This document shows positions 63,400 to 64,000 of a DNA stretch of 64,000 nt, piece after piece. This DNA comes from Paracoccus albus (GTDB lineage Bacteria > Pseudomonadota > Alphaproteobacteria > Rhodobacterales > Rhodobacteraceae): assembly GCF_027913035.1 (NCBI RefSeq), contig NZ_CP115775.1, positions 2,954,501 to 3,018,500 of the forward strand, in the 5' to 3' direction. The notes under the pieces are model-generated. The model was not told the origin of the DNA. It made no database searches and saw only the letters and a program-made list of their open reading frames with translations. Numbering within the stretch: position 1 is the first letter of the stretch; every line of letters begins with the position of its first letter. The translations under genes were made by a program, and so were the position numbers.

Positions 63400-64000
63400 A
63401 TGTCGAACTCGCTGATTCAGCTGATTGTGCTTGCCGCGATTGCGGTGTTCCTGATTTTGCGCTTGCGCAACGTGCTGGGAACACGCGACGGATTCGAGCC
63501 CACACAGGTTGACGAACGTCCGGCTCAACGCAGCATGGATGTGATCGAGGACGATCCGCGCGCGTCCGACACGGACCTGACCGATCATGTTGATCCGGAC
63601 AGCCCGGCATATGCGGCTTTGGTCGAGATGAAGCGGGCAGAACCGTCATTCTCATTGTCGGAGTTCCTCGGCGGTGCGAAGCAGGCCTATGAGATGATCC
63701 TTGTTGCGTTCGAAAAAGGGGATCTGTCGGATGTCCGGGCATTTCTTGCGCCGGAAGTCGCGACGGCGTTCGATTCTGCGATCGAAGGGCGCAAATCCTC
63801 TGGTCAGTCGGCCGATGTGCAGTTTCTTGGCACGCGCGAAACCGCGCTTGCGGCAGCAGAGTTCAATCCGGCAAGTGCCGTCGCGGAACTTTCCGTTCGC
63901 TTCGTCGGCGAGATGATCGTTGCCATTCGCGACGCAGACGGAAATGTGGTCGAGGGCGATGCCAAGACGCCACGCAAGCAACGCGACACCTGGACGTTTG
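63400..64000 (+). CDS. Tim44/TimA-domain protein (5' part; 3' end outside window)
   Basis: The first 200 codons of a Tim44-like inner-membrane protein. Residues 4-21 form an N-terminal membrane anchor (SLIQLIVLAAIAVFLILRLR), then a Pro/Asp-rich linker, then the start of the Tim44 domain from about residue 83: FLGGAKQAYEMILVAFEKGD and LFLAPEV-like RAFLAPEVATAFDSAIEGR. GAAGGGT stands 6 bases before the ATG. Bacterial relatives lie beside secB and fxsA in this group, and the role is thought to be in membrane protein transport or assembly. The frame runs off the right edge. Confidence 0.92.
   Translation, partial: MSNSLIQLIVLAAIAVFLILRLRNVLGTRDGFEPTQVDERPAQRSMDVIEDDPRASDTDLTDHVDPDSPAYAALVEMKRAEPSFSLSEFLGGAKQAYEMILVAFEKGDLSDVRAFLAPEVATAFDSAIEGRKSSGQSADVQFLGTRETALAAAEFNPASAVAELSVRFVGEMIVAIRDADGNVVEGDAKTPRKQRDTWTF

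Overview
This window looks like a chromosomal segment of a Rhodobacteraceae-type alphaproteobacterium (Paracoccus/Rhodobacter relatives). The signs are the redox regulators RegB-SenC-RegA with an H-NS-like HvrA protein, the PhyR-NepR-EcfG general stress response, a glycerol ABC transporter of the GlpSTPQUV type, a fused TsaE-AmgK gene, and the parAB-rsmG-mnmG-mnmE-rho-hemJ block that sits beside the replication origin in this group. The genus cannot be fixed from the sequence alone. No rRNA, tRNA or CRISPR array was recognised.

Layout. 1-887 is the 3' part of flgI (flagellar P-ring). 888-4800 is accessory DNA: broken IS630, IS481 and two IS5 transposases around one intact RTX-repeat protein gene. 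4818-7658 is a three-gene cassette (GntR regulator, Gfo/Idh dehydrogenase, YeiH-type exporter). 7741-17931 is a glycerol uptake and catabolism regulon (glpK, glpV, glpU, glpQ, glpP, glpT, glpS, glpD, with divergent glpR). 17932-20550 holds IS3 and IS5-like remnants and a pair of DUF2382 stress-type genes. 20551-22803 has an atypical SDR, a DUF1269 membrane protein and mtgA. 22883-25154 carries an unusual clpP, grpE and hrcA, facing rph-rdgB-ridA-hemW-ybaN.

28403-38158 is the origin-proximal core. parB, parA, rsmG, mnmG, mnmE, rho and hemJ lie on the minus strand and aroE, coaE and dnaQ on the plus strand. Two perfect 16-bp parS palindromes lie inside the first codons of rsmG and mnmG. An AT-rich, DnaA-box-bearing gap at 35614-35986 between hemJ and aroE is the best candidate for oriC.

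38208-43626 has a YihY membrane protein, a 23S rRNA-type methyltransferase and the general stress response module (phyR, then divergently nepR-ecfG-histidine kinase, with a visible EcfG-type promoter). 43688-53518 is a tightly packed plus-strand run: aldo/keto reductase, tsaE-amgK fusion, murU, addB, addA and trxA, linking tRNA t6A synthesis, cell-wall sugar recycling and double-strand break repair. 53550-56775 has a capsule-type protein, hslV-hslU and a small membrane protein. 56772-61504 is the redox-control region (PAS protein, regB, senC, regA, hvrA). 61552-64000 has an HD hydrolase, secB, fxsA and the start of a Tim44-like gene, which runs off the window.
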